Shown here piece by piece: positions 37,901 to 51,493 of a stretch of 64,000 nt of DNA. Both the position numbers and the translations under genes were made by a program. The first letter of the stretch is position 1; every line of letters begins with the position of its first letter. Origin of the DNA: Halisarca cf. caerulea (lineage: Eukaryota > Porifera > Demospongiae > Chondrillida > Halisarcidae); contig CAUJGJ010000185.1 of NCBI GenBank assembly GCA_963170055.1, positions 3,389,275 to 3,453,274 on the forward strand. Direction: 5' to 3'. The notes beneath the pieces are model-generated. The model was not told where the DNA came from, searched no databases, and was given only the letters and a program-made list of their open reading frames with translations.

Positions 37901-39605
37901 TTTGCGCTTTGCTTAATTTTAAAGTTATGTTTATCACAATGTCTTTACGATAAAAATTATTGAAACTTTGCAACATTTAAAACTTAACTTTCTTAGAAAG
38001 TTAAAATTAGAATTTCATTTGTCATATCTTATGAACTTTGCCAATTTTGCGCTTTGCCTAATTTTAAAGTTATGTTGGTAACATTGTCTTTACGATAAAA
38101 ATTATTCAAACTTTGTAACATTTAAAACTTAACTTTCTTAGAAAGTTAAAATTAGAATTTCATTTGTCATATCTTCTGAACTTTGCCAATTTTGCGCTTT
38201 GCCTAATTTTAAAGTTATGTTTGTCACAATGTCTTTACGATAAAAATTATTGAAACTTTGTAACATTTAAAACTTAACTTTCTTAGAAAGTTAAAATTAG
38301 AATTTCATTTGTCATATCTTATGAACTTTGCCAATTTTGCGCTTTGCCTAATTTTAAAGTTATGTTGGTAACATTGTCTTTACGATAAAAATTATTCAAA
38401 CTTTGTAACATTTAAAACTTAACTTTCTTAGAAAGTTAAAATTAGAATTTCATTTGTCATATCTTATGAACTTTGCCAATTTTGCGCTTTGCCTAATTTT
38501 AAAGTTATGTTGGTAACATTGTCTTTACGATAAAGATTATTCAAACTTTGTAACATTTAAAACTTAACTTTCTTAGAAAGTTAAAATTAGAATTTCATTT
38601 GTCATATCTTATGAACTTTGCCAATTTTGCGCTTTGCCTAATTTTAAACTTATGTTGGTAACATTGTCTTTACGATAAAAATTATTGAAACTTTGTAACA
38701 TTTAAAACTTAACTTTCTTAGAAAGTTAAAATTAGAATTTCATTTGTCATATCTTCTGAACTTTGCCAATTTTGCGCTTTACCTAATTTTAAAGTTATGT
38801 TTGTCACAATGTCTTTACGATAAAAATTATTGAAACTTTGCAACATTTAAAACTTAACTTTCTTAGAAAGTTAAAATTAGAATTTCATTTGTCATATCTT
38901 ATGAACTTTGCCAATTTTGCGCTTTGCCTAATTTTAAACTTATGTTGGTAACATTGTCTTTACGATAAAGATTATTCAAACTTTGTAACATTTAAAACTT
39001 AACTTTCTTAGAAAGTTAAAATTAGAATTTCATTTGTCATATCTTATTAACTTTGCCAATTTTGCGCTTTGCCTAATTTTGAAGTTATGTTGGTAACATT
39101 GTCTTTACGATAAAAATTATTCAAACTTTGTAACATTTAAAACTTAACTTTCTTAGAAAGTTAAAATTAAAATTTCATTTGTCATATCTTCTGAACTTTG
39201 CCAATTTTGCGCTTTGCCTAATTTTAAACTTATGTTGGTAACATTGTCTTTACGATAAAAATTATTCAAACTTTGTAACATTTAAAACTTAACTTTCTTA
39301 GAAAGTTAAAATTAGAATTTCATTTGTCATATCTTATGAACTTTGCCAATTTTGCGCTTTGCTTAATTTTAAAGTTATGTTTATCACAATGTCTTTACGA
39401 TAAAAATTATTGAAACTTTGCAACATTTAAAACTTAACTTTCTTAGAAAGTTAAAATTAGAATTTCATTTGTCATATCTTATGAACTTTGCCAATTTTGC
39501 GCTTTGCCTAATTTTAAAGTTATGTTGGTAACATTGTCTTTACGATAAAGATTATTCAAACTTTGTAACATTTAAAACTTAACTTTCTTAGAAAGTTAAA
39601 ATTAG
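34966..39605 (+). repeat. Seventeen-monomer higher-order repeat, 2465 bp; second copy shortened
   Basis: Copy 1 is 34966-37430: K(GTCCTT), A(G56), Ctg-K, E, A, D, A, A(AAAGATT), K(ATTATTG), D, A, K, A(G56), Ctg-K, E, A, K(GAATTTTG). Copy 2 starts at 37431 with the same GTCCTTACG variant (35041 and 37506, 2465 apart) and follows the same order. It lacks the eleventh monomer (A), so its second G56 monomer comes after 10 rather than 11 monomers. It departs from copy 1 at the sixteenth position. Confidence 0.85.
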
Positions 39606-40765
39606 AATTTCATTTGTCATATCTTATGAACTTTTCCAATTTTGCGCTTTGCTTAATTTTAAAGTTATGTTTATCACAATGTCTTTACGATAAAAATTAT
39701 TGAAACTTTGCAACATTTAAAACTTAACTTTCTTAGAAAGTTAAAATTAGAATTTCATTTGTCATATCTTATGAACTTTGCCAATTTTGCGCTTTGCCTA
39801 ATTTTAAAGTTATGTTGGTAACATTGTCTTTACGATAAAAATTATTCAAACTTTGTAACATTTAAAACTTAACTTTCTTAGAAAGTTAAAATTAGAATTT
39901 CATTTGTCATATCTTATGAATTTTGCCAATTTTGCGCTTTGCCTAATTTTAAACTTATGTTGGTAACATTGTCTTTACGATAAAGATTATTCAAACTTTG
40001 TAACATTTAAAACTTAACTTTCTTAGAAAGTTAAAATTAGAATTTCATTTGTCATATCTTATGAACTTTGCCAATTTTGCGCTTTGCCTAATTTTAAAGT
40101 TATGTTGGTAACATTGTCTTTACGATAAAGATTATTCAAACTTTGTAACATTTAAAACTTAACTTTCTTAGAAAGTTAAAATTAGAATTTCATTTGTCAT
40201 ATCTTATGAACTTTTCCAATTTTGCGCTTTGCTTAATTTTAAAGTTATGTTTATCACAATGTCTTTACGATAAAAATTATTGAAACTTTGCAACATTTAA
40301 AACTTAACTTTCTTAGAAAGTTAAAATTAGAATTTCATTTGTCATATCTTATGAACTTTGCCAATTTTGCGCTTTGCCTAATTTTAAAGTTATGTTGGTA
40401 ACATTGTCTTTACGATAAAAATTATTCAAACTTTGTAACATTTAAAACTTAACTTTCTTAGAAAGTTAAAATTAGAATTTCATTTGTCATATCTTATGAA
40501 TTTTGCCAATTTTGCGCTTTGCCTAATTTTAAACTTATGTTGGTAACATTGTCTTTACGATAAAGATTATTCAAACTTTGTAACATTTAAAACTTAACTT
40601 TCTTAGAAAGTTAAAATTAGAATTTCATTTGTCATATCTTATGAACTTTGCCAATTTTGCGCTTTGCCTAATTTTAAAGTTATGTTGGTAACATTGTCTT
40701 TACGATAAAAATTATTCAAACTTTGTAACATTTAAAACTTAACTTTCTTAGAAAGTTAAAATTAG
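39606..40765 (+). repeat. Tetramer higher-order repeat E-A-K-A, 580 bp, two copies
   Basis: Units are 39606-40185 and 40186-40765: E with TTTTCC and GCTTAA, A, K with ATGAATTTTG and AAAGATT, then A (AAAGATT in the first unit, AAAAATT in the second). The ATGAATTTTG change recurs 580 bp apart (39921 and 40501 in the TTTTGCC stretch). It looks like an amplification of part of the preceding 2465-bp unit, which carries the same K variant at 34531 and 37286. Confidence 0.85.
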
Positions 40766-42503
40766 AATTTCATTTGTCATATCTTATGAACTTTGCCAAT
40801 TTTGCGCTTTGCCTAATTTTGAAGTTATGTTGGTAACATTGTCTTTACGATAAAAATTATTCAAACTTTGTAACATTTAAAACTTAACTTTCTTAGAAAG
40901 TTAAAATTAGAATTTCATTTGTCATATCTTATGAACTTTTCCAATTTTGCGCTTTCTTAATTTTAAAGTTATGTTTATCACAATGTCTTTACGATAAAAA
41001 TTATTGAAACTTTGCAACATTTAAAACTTAACTTTCTTAGAAAGTTAAAATTAGAATTTCATTTGTCATATCTTATGAACTTTGCCAATTTTGCGCTTTG
41101 CCTAATTTTAAAGTTATGTTGGTAACATTGTCTTTACGATAAAAATTATTCAAACTTTGTAACATTTAAAACTTAACTTTCTTAGAAAGTTAAAATTAGA
41201 ATTTCATTTGTCATATCTTATGAACTTTGCCAATTTTGCGCTTTGCCTAATTTTAAACTTATGTTGGTAACATTGTCTTTACGATAAAGATTATTCAAAC
41301 TTTGTAACATTTAAAACTTAACTTTCTTAGAAAGTTAAAATTAGAATTTCATTTGTCATATCTTATGAACTTTGCCAATTTTGCGCTTTGCCTAATTTTA
41401 AAGTTATGTTGGTAACATTGTCTTTACGATAAAAATTATTCAAACTTTGTAACATTTAAAACTTAACTTTCTTAGAAAGTTAAAATTAGAATTTCATTTG
41501 TCATATCTTATGAACTTTGCCAATTTTGCGCTTTGCCTAATTTTAAAGTTATGTTTGTAACAATGTCTTTACGATAAATATTATTGAAACTTTGCAACAT
41601 TTAAAACTTAACTTTCTTAGAAAGTTAAAATTAGAATTTCATTTGTCATATCTTATGAACTTTGCCAATTTTGCGCTTTGCCTAATTTTGAAGTTATGTT
41701 GGTAACATTGTCTTTACGATAAAAATTATTCAAACTTTGTAACATTTAAAACTTAACTTTCTTAGAAAGTTAAAATTAGAATTTCATTTGTCATATCTTA
41801 TGAACTTTTCCAATTTTGCGCTTTCTTAATTTTAAAGTTATGTTTATCACAATGTCTTTACGATAAAAATTATTGAAACTTTGCAACATTTAAAACTTAA
41901 CTTTCTTAGAAAGTTAAAATTAGAATTTCATTTGTCATATCTTATGAACTTTGCCAATTTTGCGCTTTGCCTAATTTTAAAGTTATGTTGGTAACATTGT
42001 CTTTACGATAAAAATTATTCAAACTTTGTAACATTTAAAACTTAACTTTCTTAGAAAGTTAAAATTAGAATTTCATTTGTCATATCTTATGAACTTTGCC
42101 AATTTTGCGCTTTGCCTAATTTTAAACTTATGTTGGTAACATTGTCTTTACGATAAAGATTATTCAAACTTTGTAACATTTAAAACTTAACTTTCTTAGA
42201 AAGTTAAAATTAGAATTTCATTTGTCATATCTTATGAACTTTGCCAATTTTGCGCTTTGCCTAATTTTAAAGTTATGTTGGTAACATTGTCTTTACGATA
42301 AAAATTATTCAAACTTTGTAACATTTAAAACTTAACTTTCTTAGAAAGTTAAAATTAGAATTTCATTTGTCATATCTTATGAACTTTTCCAATTTTGCGC
42401 TTTGCTTAATTTTAAAGTTATGTTTGTAACAATGTCTTTACGATAAATATTATTGAAACTTTGCAACATTTAAAACTTAACTTTCTTAGAAAGTTAAAAT
42501 TAG
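40766..42503 (+). repeat. Hexamer higher-order repeat, 869 bp, two tandem copies
   Basis: Units are 40766-41634 and 41635-42503: A with G56, E with a one-base deletion (GCTTTCTTAA), A, K(AAAGATT), A, and T (C-type with AAATATTATTG). The shared single-base deletion makes both units 869 rather than 870 bp and proves block copying. In the second unit the T monomer also carries TTTTCC and GCTTAA at its left half, like an E or B monomer. This is where T-type monomers first appear. Confidence 0.88.
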
Positions 42504-45500
42504 AATTTCATTTGTCATATCTTATGAACTTTGCCAATTTTGCGCTTTGCTTAATTTTAAAGTTATGTTTGAAACATTGTCTTTACGATAAAAATTATTG
42601 AAACTTTGCAACATTTAAAACTTAACTTTCTTAGAAAGTTAAAATTAGAATTTCATTTGTCATATCTTATGAACTTTGCCAATTTTGCGCTTTGCCTAAT
42701 TTTAAACTTATGTTGGTAACATTGTCTTTACGATAAAGATTATTCAAACTTTGTAACATTTAAAACTTAACTTTCTTAGAAAGTTAAAATTAGAATTTCA
42801 TTTGTCATATCTTATGAACTTTGCCAATTTTGCGCTTTGCCTAATTTTAAAGTTATGTTGGTAACATTGTCTTTACGATAAAAATTATTCAAACTTTGTA
42901 ACATTTAAAACTTAACTTTCTTAGAAAGTTAAAATTAGAATTTCATTTGTCATATCTTCTGAACTTTGCCAATTTTGCGCTTTGCCTAATTTTAAAGTTA
43001 TGTTTGTCACAATGTCTTTACGATGAAAATTATTGAAACTTTGCAACATTTAAAACTTAACTTTCTTAGAAAGTTAAAATTAGAATTTCATTTGTCATAT
43101 CTTATGAACTTTGCCAATTTTGCGCTTTGCCTAATTTTAAAGTTATGTTTGTAACAATGTCTTTACGATAAATATTATTGAAACTTTGCAACATTTAAAA
43201 CTTAACTTTCTTAGAAAGTTAAAATTAGAATTTCATTTGTCATATCTTATGAACTTTGCCAATTTTGCGCTTTGCTTAATTTTAAAGTTATGTTTGAAAC
43301 ATTGTCTTTACGATAAAAATTATTGAAACTTTGCAACATTTAAAACTTAACTTTCTTAGAAAGTTAAAATTAGAATTTCATTTGTCATATCTTATGAACT
43401 TTGCCAATTTTGCGCTTTGCCTAATTTTAAAGTTATGTTGGTAACATTGTCTTTACGATAAAAATTATTCAAACTTTGTAACATTTAAAACTTAACTTTG
43501 TTAGAAAGTTAAAATTAGAATTTCATTTGTCATATCTTATGAACTTTGCCCATTTTGCGCTTTGCTTAATTTTAAAGTTATGTTTGAAACATTGTCTTTA
43601 CGATAAAAATTATTGAAACTTTGCAACATTTAAAACTTAACTTTCTTAGAAAGTTAAAATTAGAATTTCATTTGTCATATCTTATGAACTTTGCCAATTT
43701 TGCGCTTTGCCTAATTTTAAAGTTATGTTGGTAACATTGTCTTTACGATAAAAATTATTCAAACTTTGTAACATTTAAAACTTAACTTTGTTAGAAAGTT
43801 AAAATTAGAATTTCATTTGTCATATCTTATGAACTTTGCCCATTTTGCGCTTCGCCTAATTTTAAAGTTATGTTTGTAACAATGTCTTTACGATAAAAAT
43901 TATTGAAACTTTGTAACATTTAAAACTTAACTTTCTTAGAAAGTTAAAATAAGAATTTCATTTGTCATATCTTATGAACTTTGCCAATTTTGCGCTTTGC
44001 CTAATTTTAAAGTTATGTTGGTAACATTGTCTTTACGATAAAAATTATTCAAACTTTGTAACATTTAAAACTTAACTTTCTTAGAAAGTTAAAATTAGAA
44101 TTTCATTTGTCATATCTTCTGAACTTTGCCAATTTTGCGCTTTGCCTAATTTTAAAGTTATGTTTGTCACAATGTCTTTACGATAAAAATTATTGAAACT
44201 TTGCAACATTTAAAACTTAACTTTCTTAGAAAGTTAAAATTAGAATTTCATTTGTCATATCTTATGAACTTTGCCAATTTTGCGCTTTGCCTAATTTTAA
44301 AGTTATGTTTGTAACAATGTCTTTACGATAAATAATATTCAAACTTTGTAACATTTAAAACTTAACTTTCTTAGAAAGTTAAAATTAGAATTTCATTTGT
44401 CATATCTTCTGAACTTTGCCAATTTTGCGCTTTGCCTAATTTTAAAGTTATGTTTGTCACAATGTCTTTACGATAAAAATTATTGAAACTTTGCAACATT
44501 TAAAACTTAACTTTCTTAGAAAGTTAAAATAAGAATTTCATTTGTCATATCTTATGAACTTTGCCAATTTTGCGCTTTGCCTAATTTTAAAGTTATGTTT
44601 GTAACAATGTCTTTACGATAAATATTATTGAAACTTTGCAACATTTAAAACTTAACTTTCTTAGAAAGTTAAAATTAGAATTTCATTTGTCATATCTTAT
44701 GAACTTTGCCAATTTTGCGCTTTGCTTAATTTTAAAGTTATGTTTGAAACATTGTCTTTACGATAAAAATTATTGAAACTTTGCAACATTTAAAACTTAA
44801 CTTTCTTAGAAAGTTAAAATTAGAATTTCATTTGTCATATCTTATGAACTTTGCCAATTTTGCGCTTTGCCAAATTTTAAAGTTATGTTGGTAACATTGT
44901 CTTTACGATAAAAATTATTCAAACTTTGTAACATTTAAAACTTAACTTTGTTAGAAAGTTAAAATTAGAATTTCATTTGTCATATCTTATGAACTTTGCC
45001 CATTTTGCGCTTCGCCTAATTTTAAAGTTATGTTTGTAACAATGTCTTTACGATAAAAATTATTGAAACTTTGTAACATTTAAAACTTAACTTTCTTAGA
45101 AAGTTAAAATTAGAATTTCATTTGTCATATCTTATGAACTTTGCCAATTTTGCGCTTTGCCTAATTTTAAAGTTATGTTGGTAACATTGTCTTTACGATA
45201 AAAATTATTCAAACTTTGTAACATTTAAAACTTAACTTTCTTAGAAAGTTAAAATTAGAATTTCATTTGTCATATCTTCTGAACTTTGCCAATTTTGCGC
45301 TTTGCCTAATTTTAAAGTTATGTTTGTAACAATGTCTTTACGATAAATATTATTGAAACTTTGCAACATTTAAAACTTAACTTTCTTAGAAAGTTAAAAT
45401 TAGAATTTCATTTGTCATATCTTATGAACTTTGCCAATTTTGCGCTTTGCTTAATTTTAAAGTTATGTTTGAAACATTGTCTTTACGATAAAAATTATTG

Positions 45501-46273
45501 AAACTTTGCAACATTTAAAACTTAACTTTCTTAGAAAGTTAAAATTAGAATTTCATTTGTCATATCTTATGAACTTTGCCAATTTTGCGCTTTGCCTAAT
45601 TTTAAAGTTATGTTGGTAACATTGTCTTTACGATAAAAATTATTCAAACTTTGTAACATTTAAAACTTAACTTTCTTAGAAAGTTAAAATTAGAATTTCA
45701 TTTGTCATATCTTATGAACTTTGCCAATTTTGCGCTTTGCCTAATTTTAAAGTTATGTTGGTAACATTGTCTTTACGATAGAAATTATTCAAACTTTGTA
45801 ACATTTAAAACTTAACTTTCTTAGAAAGTTAAAATTAGAATTTCATTTGTCATATCTTATGAACTTTGCCAATTTTGCGCTTTGCCTAATTTTAAAGTTA
45901 TGTTTGTAACAATGTCTTTACGATAAATATTATTGAAACTTTGCAACATTTAAAACTTAACTTTCTTAGAAAGTTAAAATTAGAATTTCATTTGTCATAT
46001 CTTATGAACTTTGCCAATTTTGCGCTTTGCTTAATTTTAAAGTTATGTTTGAAACATTGTCTTTACGATAAAAATTATTGAAACTTTGCAACATTTAAAA
46101 CTTAACTTTCTTAGAAAGTTAAAATTAGAATTTCATTTGTCATATCTTATGAACTTTGCCAATTTTGCGCTTTGCCTAATTTTAAAGTTATGTTGGTAAC
46201 ATTGTCTTTACGATAAAAATTATTCAAACTTTGTAACATTTAAAACTTAACTTTGTTAGAAAGTTAAAATTAG
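42504..46273 (+). repeat. Array stretch of B, A', P, D and T types with a P/B chimera
   Basis: Twenty-six monomers using the types of the later P-A-D-T-B-A' hexamer in irregular order. At 43519-43663 the left part is P-like (GCCCATT) and the right part is B-like (GCTTAA, TGAAACATT). Neighbours are A' on both sides and a true P at 43809. Private changes include AAAATAAG for AAAATTAG near 43945 and 44525, 580 bp apart, and AATAATATTC near 44331. Confidence 0.65.
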
Positions 46274-49200
46274 AATTTCATTTGTCATATCTTATGAACT
46301 TTGCCCATTTTGCGCTTCGCCTAATTTTAAAGTTATGTTTGTAACAATGTCTTTACGATAAAAATTATTGAAACTTTGTAACATTTAAAACTTAACTTTC
46401 TTAGAAAGTTAAAATTAGAATTTCATTTGTCATATCTTATGAACTTTGCCAATTTTGCGCTTTGCCTAATTTTAAAGTTATGTTTGTAACAATGTCTTTA
46501 CGATAAAAATTATTGAAACTTTGCAACATTTAAAACTTAACTTTCTTAGAAAGTTAAAATTAGAATTTCATTTGTCATATCTTATGAACTTTGCCAATTT
46601 TGCGCTTTGCCTAATTTTAAACTTATGTTGGTAACATTGTCTTTACGATAAAGATTATTCAAACTTTGTAACATTTAAAACTTAACTTTCTTAGAAAGTT
46701 AAAATTAGAATTTCATTTGTCATATCTTATGAACTTTGCCAATTTTGCGCTTTGCCTAATTTTAAAGTTATGTTGGTAACATTGTCTTTACGATAAAAAT
46801 TATTCAAACTTTGTAACATTTAAAACTTAACTTTGTTAGAAAGTTAAAATTAGAATTTCATTTGTCATATCTTATGAACTTTGCCCATTTTGCGCTTCGC
46901 CTAATTTTAAAGTTATGTTTGTAACAATGTCTTTACGATAAAAATTATTGAAACTTTGTAACATTTAAAACTTTACTTTCTTAGAAAGTTAAAATTAGAA
47001 TTTCATTTGTCATATCTTATGAACTTTGCCAATTTTGCGCTTTGCCTAATTTTAAAGTTATGTTTGTAACAATGTCTTTACGATAAAAATTATTGAAACT
47101 TTGCAACATTTAAAACTTAACTTTCTTAGAAAGTTAAAATTAGAATTTCATTTGTCATATCTTATGAACTTTGCCAATTTTGCGCTTTGCCTAATTTTAA
47201 ACTTATGTTGGTAACATTGTCTTTACGATAAAGATTATTCAAACTTTGTAACATTTAAAACTTAACTTTCTTAGAAAGTTAAAATTAGAATTTCATTTGT
47301 CATATCTTATGAACTTTGCCAATTTTGCGCTCTGCCTAATTTTAAAGTTATGTTGGTAACATTGTCTTTACGATAAAAATTATTCAAACTTTGTAACATT
47401 TAAAACTTAACTTTCTTAGAAAGTTAAAATTAGAATTTCATTTGTCATATCTTCTGAACTTTGCCAATTTTGCGCTTTGCCTAATTTTAAAGTTATGTTT
47501 GTCACAATGTCTTTACGATAAAAATTATTGAAACTTTGCAACATTTAAAACTTAACTTTCTTAGAAAGTTAAAATTAGAATTTCATTTGTCATATCTTAT
47601 GAACTTTGCCAATTTTGCGCTTTGCCTAATTTTAAAGTTATGTTTGTAACAATGTCTTTACGATAAATATTATTGAAACTTTGCAACATTTAAAACTTAA
47701 CTTTCTTAGAAAGTTAAAATTAGAATTTCATTTGTCATATCTTATGAACTTTGCCAATTTTGCGCTTTGCTTAATTTTAAAGTTATGTTTGAAACATTGT
47801 CTTTACGATAAAAATTATTGAAACTTTGCAACATTTAAAACTTAACTTTCTTAGAAAGTTAAAATTAGAATTTCATTTGTCATATCTTATGAACTTTGCC
47901 AATTTTGCGCTTTGCCTAATTTTAAAGTTATGTTGGTAACATTGTCTTTACGATAAAAATTATTCAAACTTTGTAACATTTAAAACTTAACTTTGTTAGA
48001 AAGTTAAAATTAGAATTTCATTTGTCATATCTTATGAACTTTGCCCATTTTGCGCTTCGCCTAATTTTAAAGTTATGTTTGTAACAATGTCTTTACGATA
48101 AAAATTATTGAAACTTTGTAACATTTAAAACTTAACTTTCTTAGAAAGTTAAAATTAGAATTTCATTTGTCATATCTTATGAACTTTGCCAATTTTGCGC
48201 TTTGCCTAATTTTAAAGTTATGTTGGTAACATTGTCTTTACGATAAAAATTATTCAAACTTTGTAACATTTAAAACTTAACTTTCTTAGAAAGTTAAAAT
48301 TAGAATTTCATTTGTCATATCTTCTGAACTTTGCCAATTTTGCGCTTTGCCTAATTTTAAACTTATGTTTGTCACAATGTCTTTACGATAAAAATTATTG
48401 AAACTTTGCAACATTTAAAACTTAACTTTCTTAGAAAGTTAAAATTAGAATTTCATTTGTCATATCTTATGAACTTTGCCAATTTTGCGCTTTGCCTAAT
48501 TTTAAAGTTATGTTGGTAACATTGTCTTTACGATAAAAATTATTCAAACTTTGTAACATTTAAAACTTAACTTTGTTAGAAAGTTAAAATTAGAATTTCA
48601 TTTGTCATATCTTATGAACTTTGCCCATTTTGCGCTTCGCCTAATTTTAAAGTTATGTTTGTAACAATGTCTTTACGATAAAAATTATTGAAACTTTGTA
48701 ACATTTAAAACTTAACTTTCTTAGAAAGTTAAAATTAGAATTTCATTTGTCATATCTTATGAACTTTGCCAATTTTGCGCTTTGCCTAATTTTAAAGTTA
48801 TGTTGGTAACATTGTCTTTACGATAAAAATTATTCAAACTTTGTAACATTTAAAACTTAACTTTCTTAGAAAGTTAAAATTAGAATTTCATTTGTCATAT
48901 CTTCTGAACTTTGCCAATTTTGCGATTTGCCTAATTTTAAAGTTATGTTTGTCACAATGTCTTTACGATAAAAATTATTGAAACTTTGCAACATTTAAAA
49001 CTTAACTTTCTTAGAAAGTTAAAATTAGAATTTCATTTGTCATATCTTATGAACTTTGCCAATTTTGCGCTTTGCCTAATTTTAAAGTTATGTTTGTAAC
49101 AATGTCTTTACGATAAATATTATTGAAACTTTGCAACATTTAAAACTTAACTTTCTTAGAAAGTTAAAATTAGAATTTCATTTGTCATATCTTATGAACT

Positions 49201-49753
49201 TTGCCAATTTTGCGCTTTACTTAATTTTAAAGTTATGTTTGAAACATTGTCTTTACGATAAAAATTATTGAAACTTTGCAACATTTAAAACTTAACTTTC
49301 TTAGAAAGTTAAAATTAGAATTTCATTTGTCATATCTTATGAACTTTGCCAATTTTGCGCTTTGCCTAATTTTAAAGTTATGTTGGTAACATTGTCTTTA
49401 CGATAAAAATTATTCAAACTTTGTAACATTTAAAACTTAACTTTGTTAGAAAGTTAAAATTAGAATTTCATTTGTCATATCTTATGAACTTTGCCCATTT
49501 TGCGCTTCACCTAATTTTAAAGTTATGTTTGTAACAATGTCTTTACGATAAAAATTATTGAAGCTTTGTAACATTTAAAACTTAACTTTCTTAGAAAGTT
49601 AAAATTAGAATTTCATTTGTCATATCTTATGAACTTTGCCAATTTTGCGCTTTGCCTAATTTTAAAGTTATGTTGGTAACATTGTCTTTACGATAAAAAT
49701 TATTCAAACTTTGTAACATTTAAAACTTAACTTTCTTAGAAAGTTAAAATTAG
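46274..49753 (+). repeat. Mixed P-led units of four, six and eight monomers
   Basis: P monomers start at 46274, 46854, 48014, 48594 and 49464, giving units of 580, 1160, 580 and 870 bp. Orders: P-C-K-A'; P-C-K-A-D-T-B-A'; P-A-D-A'; P-A-D-T-B-A'; then P-A leading into the dimer block. Each unit is a sub-selection of the same modules. The D monomer near 48304 carries C at 59, a K-type base, and may be another chimera. Confidence 0.75.
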
Positions 49754-51493
49754 AATTTCATTTGTCATATCTTCTGAACTTTGCCAATTTTGCGCTTTGC
49801 CTAATTTTAAAGTTATGTTTGTCACAATGTCTTTACGATAAAAATTATTGAAACTTTGCAACATTTAAAACTTAACTTTCTTAGAAAGTTAAAATTAGAA
49901 TTTCATTTGTCATATCTTATGAACTTTGCCAATTTTGCGCTTTGCCTAATTTTAAAGTTATGTTTGTAACAATGTCTTTACGATAAATATTATTCAAACT
50001 TTGTAACATTTAAAACTTAACTTTCTTAGAAAGTTAAAATTAGAATTTCATTTGTCATATCTTCTGAACTTTGCCAATTTTGCGCTTTGCCTAATTTTAA
50101 AGTTATGTTTGTCACAATGTCTTTACGATAAAAATTATTGAAACTTTGCAACATTTAAAACTTAACTTTCTTAGAAAGTTAAAATTAGAATTTCATTTGT
50201 CATATCTTATGAACTTTGCCAATTTTGCGCTTTGCCTAATTTTAAAGTTATGTTAGTAACAATGTCTTTACGATAAATATTATTCAAACTTTGTAACATT
50301 TAAAACTTAACTTTCTTAGAAAGTTAAAATTAGAATTTCATTTGTCATATCTTCTGAACTTTGCCAATTTTGCGCTTTGCCTAATTTTAAAGTTATGTTT
50401 GTCACAATGTCTTTACGATAAAAATTATTGAAACTTTGCAACATTTAAAACTTAACTTTCTTAGAAAGTTAAAATTAGAATTTCATTTGTCATATCTTAT
50501 GAACTTTGCCAATTTTGCGCTTTGCCTAATTTTAAAGTTATGTTTGTAACAATGTCTTTACGATAAAAATTATTCAAACTTTGTAACATTTAAAACTTAA
50601 CTTTCTTAGAAAGTTAAAATTAGAATTTCATTTGTCATATCTTCTGAACTTTGCCAATTTTGCGCTTTGCCTAATTTTAAAGTTATGTTTGTCACAATGT
50701 CTTTACGATAAAAATTATTGAAACTTTGCAACATTTAAAACTTAACTTTCTTAGAAAGTTAAAATTAGAATTTCATTTGTCATATCTTATGAACTTTGCC
50801 AATTTTGCGCTTTGCCTAATTTTAAAGTTATGTTTGTAACAATGTCTTTACGATAAATATTATTCAAACTTTGTAACATTTAAAACTTAACTTTCTTAGA
50901 AAGTTAAAATTAGAATTTCATTTGTCATATCTTCTGAACTTTGCCAATTTTGCGCTTTGCCTAATTTTAAAGTTATGTTTGTCACAATGTCTTTACGATA
51001 AAAATTATTGAAACTTTGCAACATTTAAAACTTAACTTTCTTAGAAAGTTAAAATTAGAATTTCATTTGTCATATCTTATGAACTTTGCCAATTTTGCGC
51101 TTTGCCTAATTTTAAAGTTATGTTTGTAACAATGTCTTTACGATAAATATTATTCAAACTTTGTAACATTTAAAACTTAACTTTCTTAGAAAGTTAAAAT
51201 TAGAATTTCATTTGTCATATCTTCTGAACTTTGCCAATTTTGCGCTTTGCCTAATTTTAAAGTTATGTTTGTCACAATGTCTTTACGATAAAAATTATTG
51301 AAACTTTGCAACATTTAAAACTTAACTTTCTTAGAAAGTTAAAATTAGAATTTCATTTGTCATATCTTATGAACTTTGCCAATTTTGCGCTTTGCCTAAT
51401 TTTAAAGTTATGTTTGTAACAATGTCTTTACGATAAATATTATTGAAACTTTGCAACATTTAAAACTTAACTTTCTTAGAAAGTTAAAATTAG
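49754..51493 (+). repeat. Dimer higher-order repeat D-T, 290 bp, six tandem copies
   Basis: Strict alternation of Ctg-D (ATTATTG, GCAAC) and T (ATGAAC, TGTAACAAT, AAATATTATTC, GTAAC) over 12 monomers. Third-copy T reads AAAAATT, second-copy T reads TTAGTAAC, and the last T ends ATTATTG with GCAAC. This is the highest local copy number of a single higher-order unit in the window. It directly extends the D-T pair present in the hexamer, and looks like a local expansion inside it. Confidence 0.92.
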
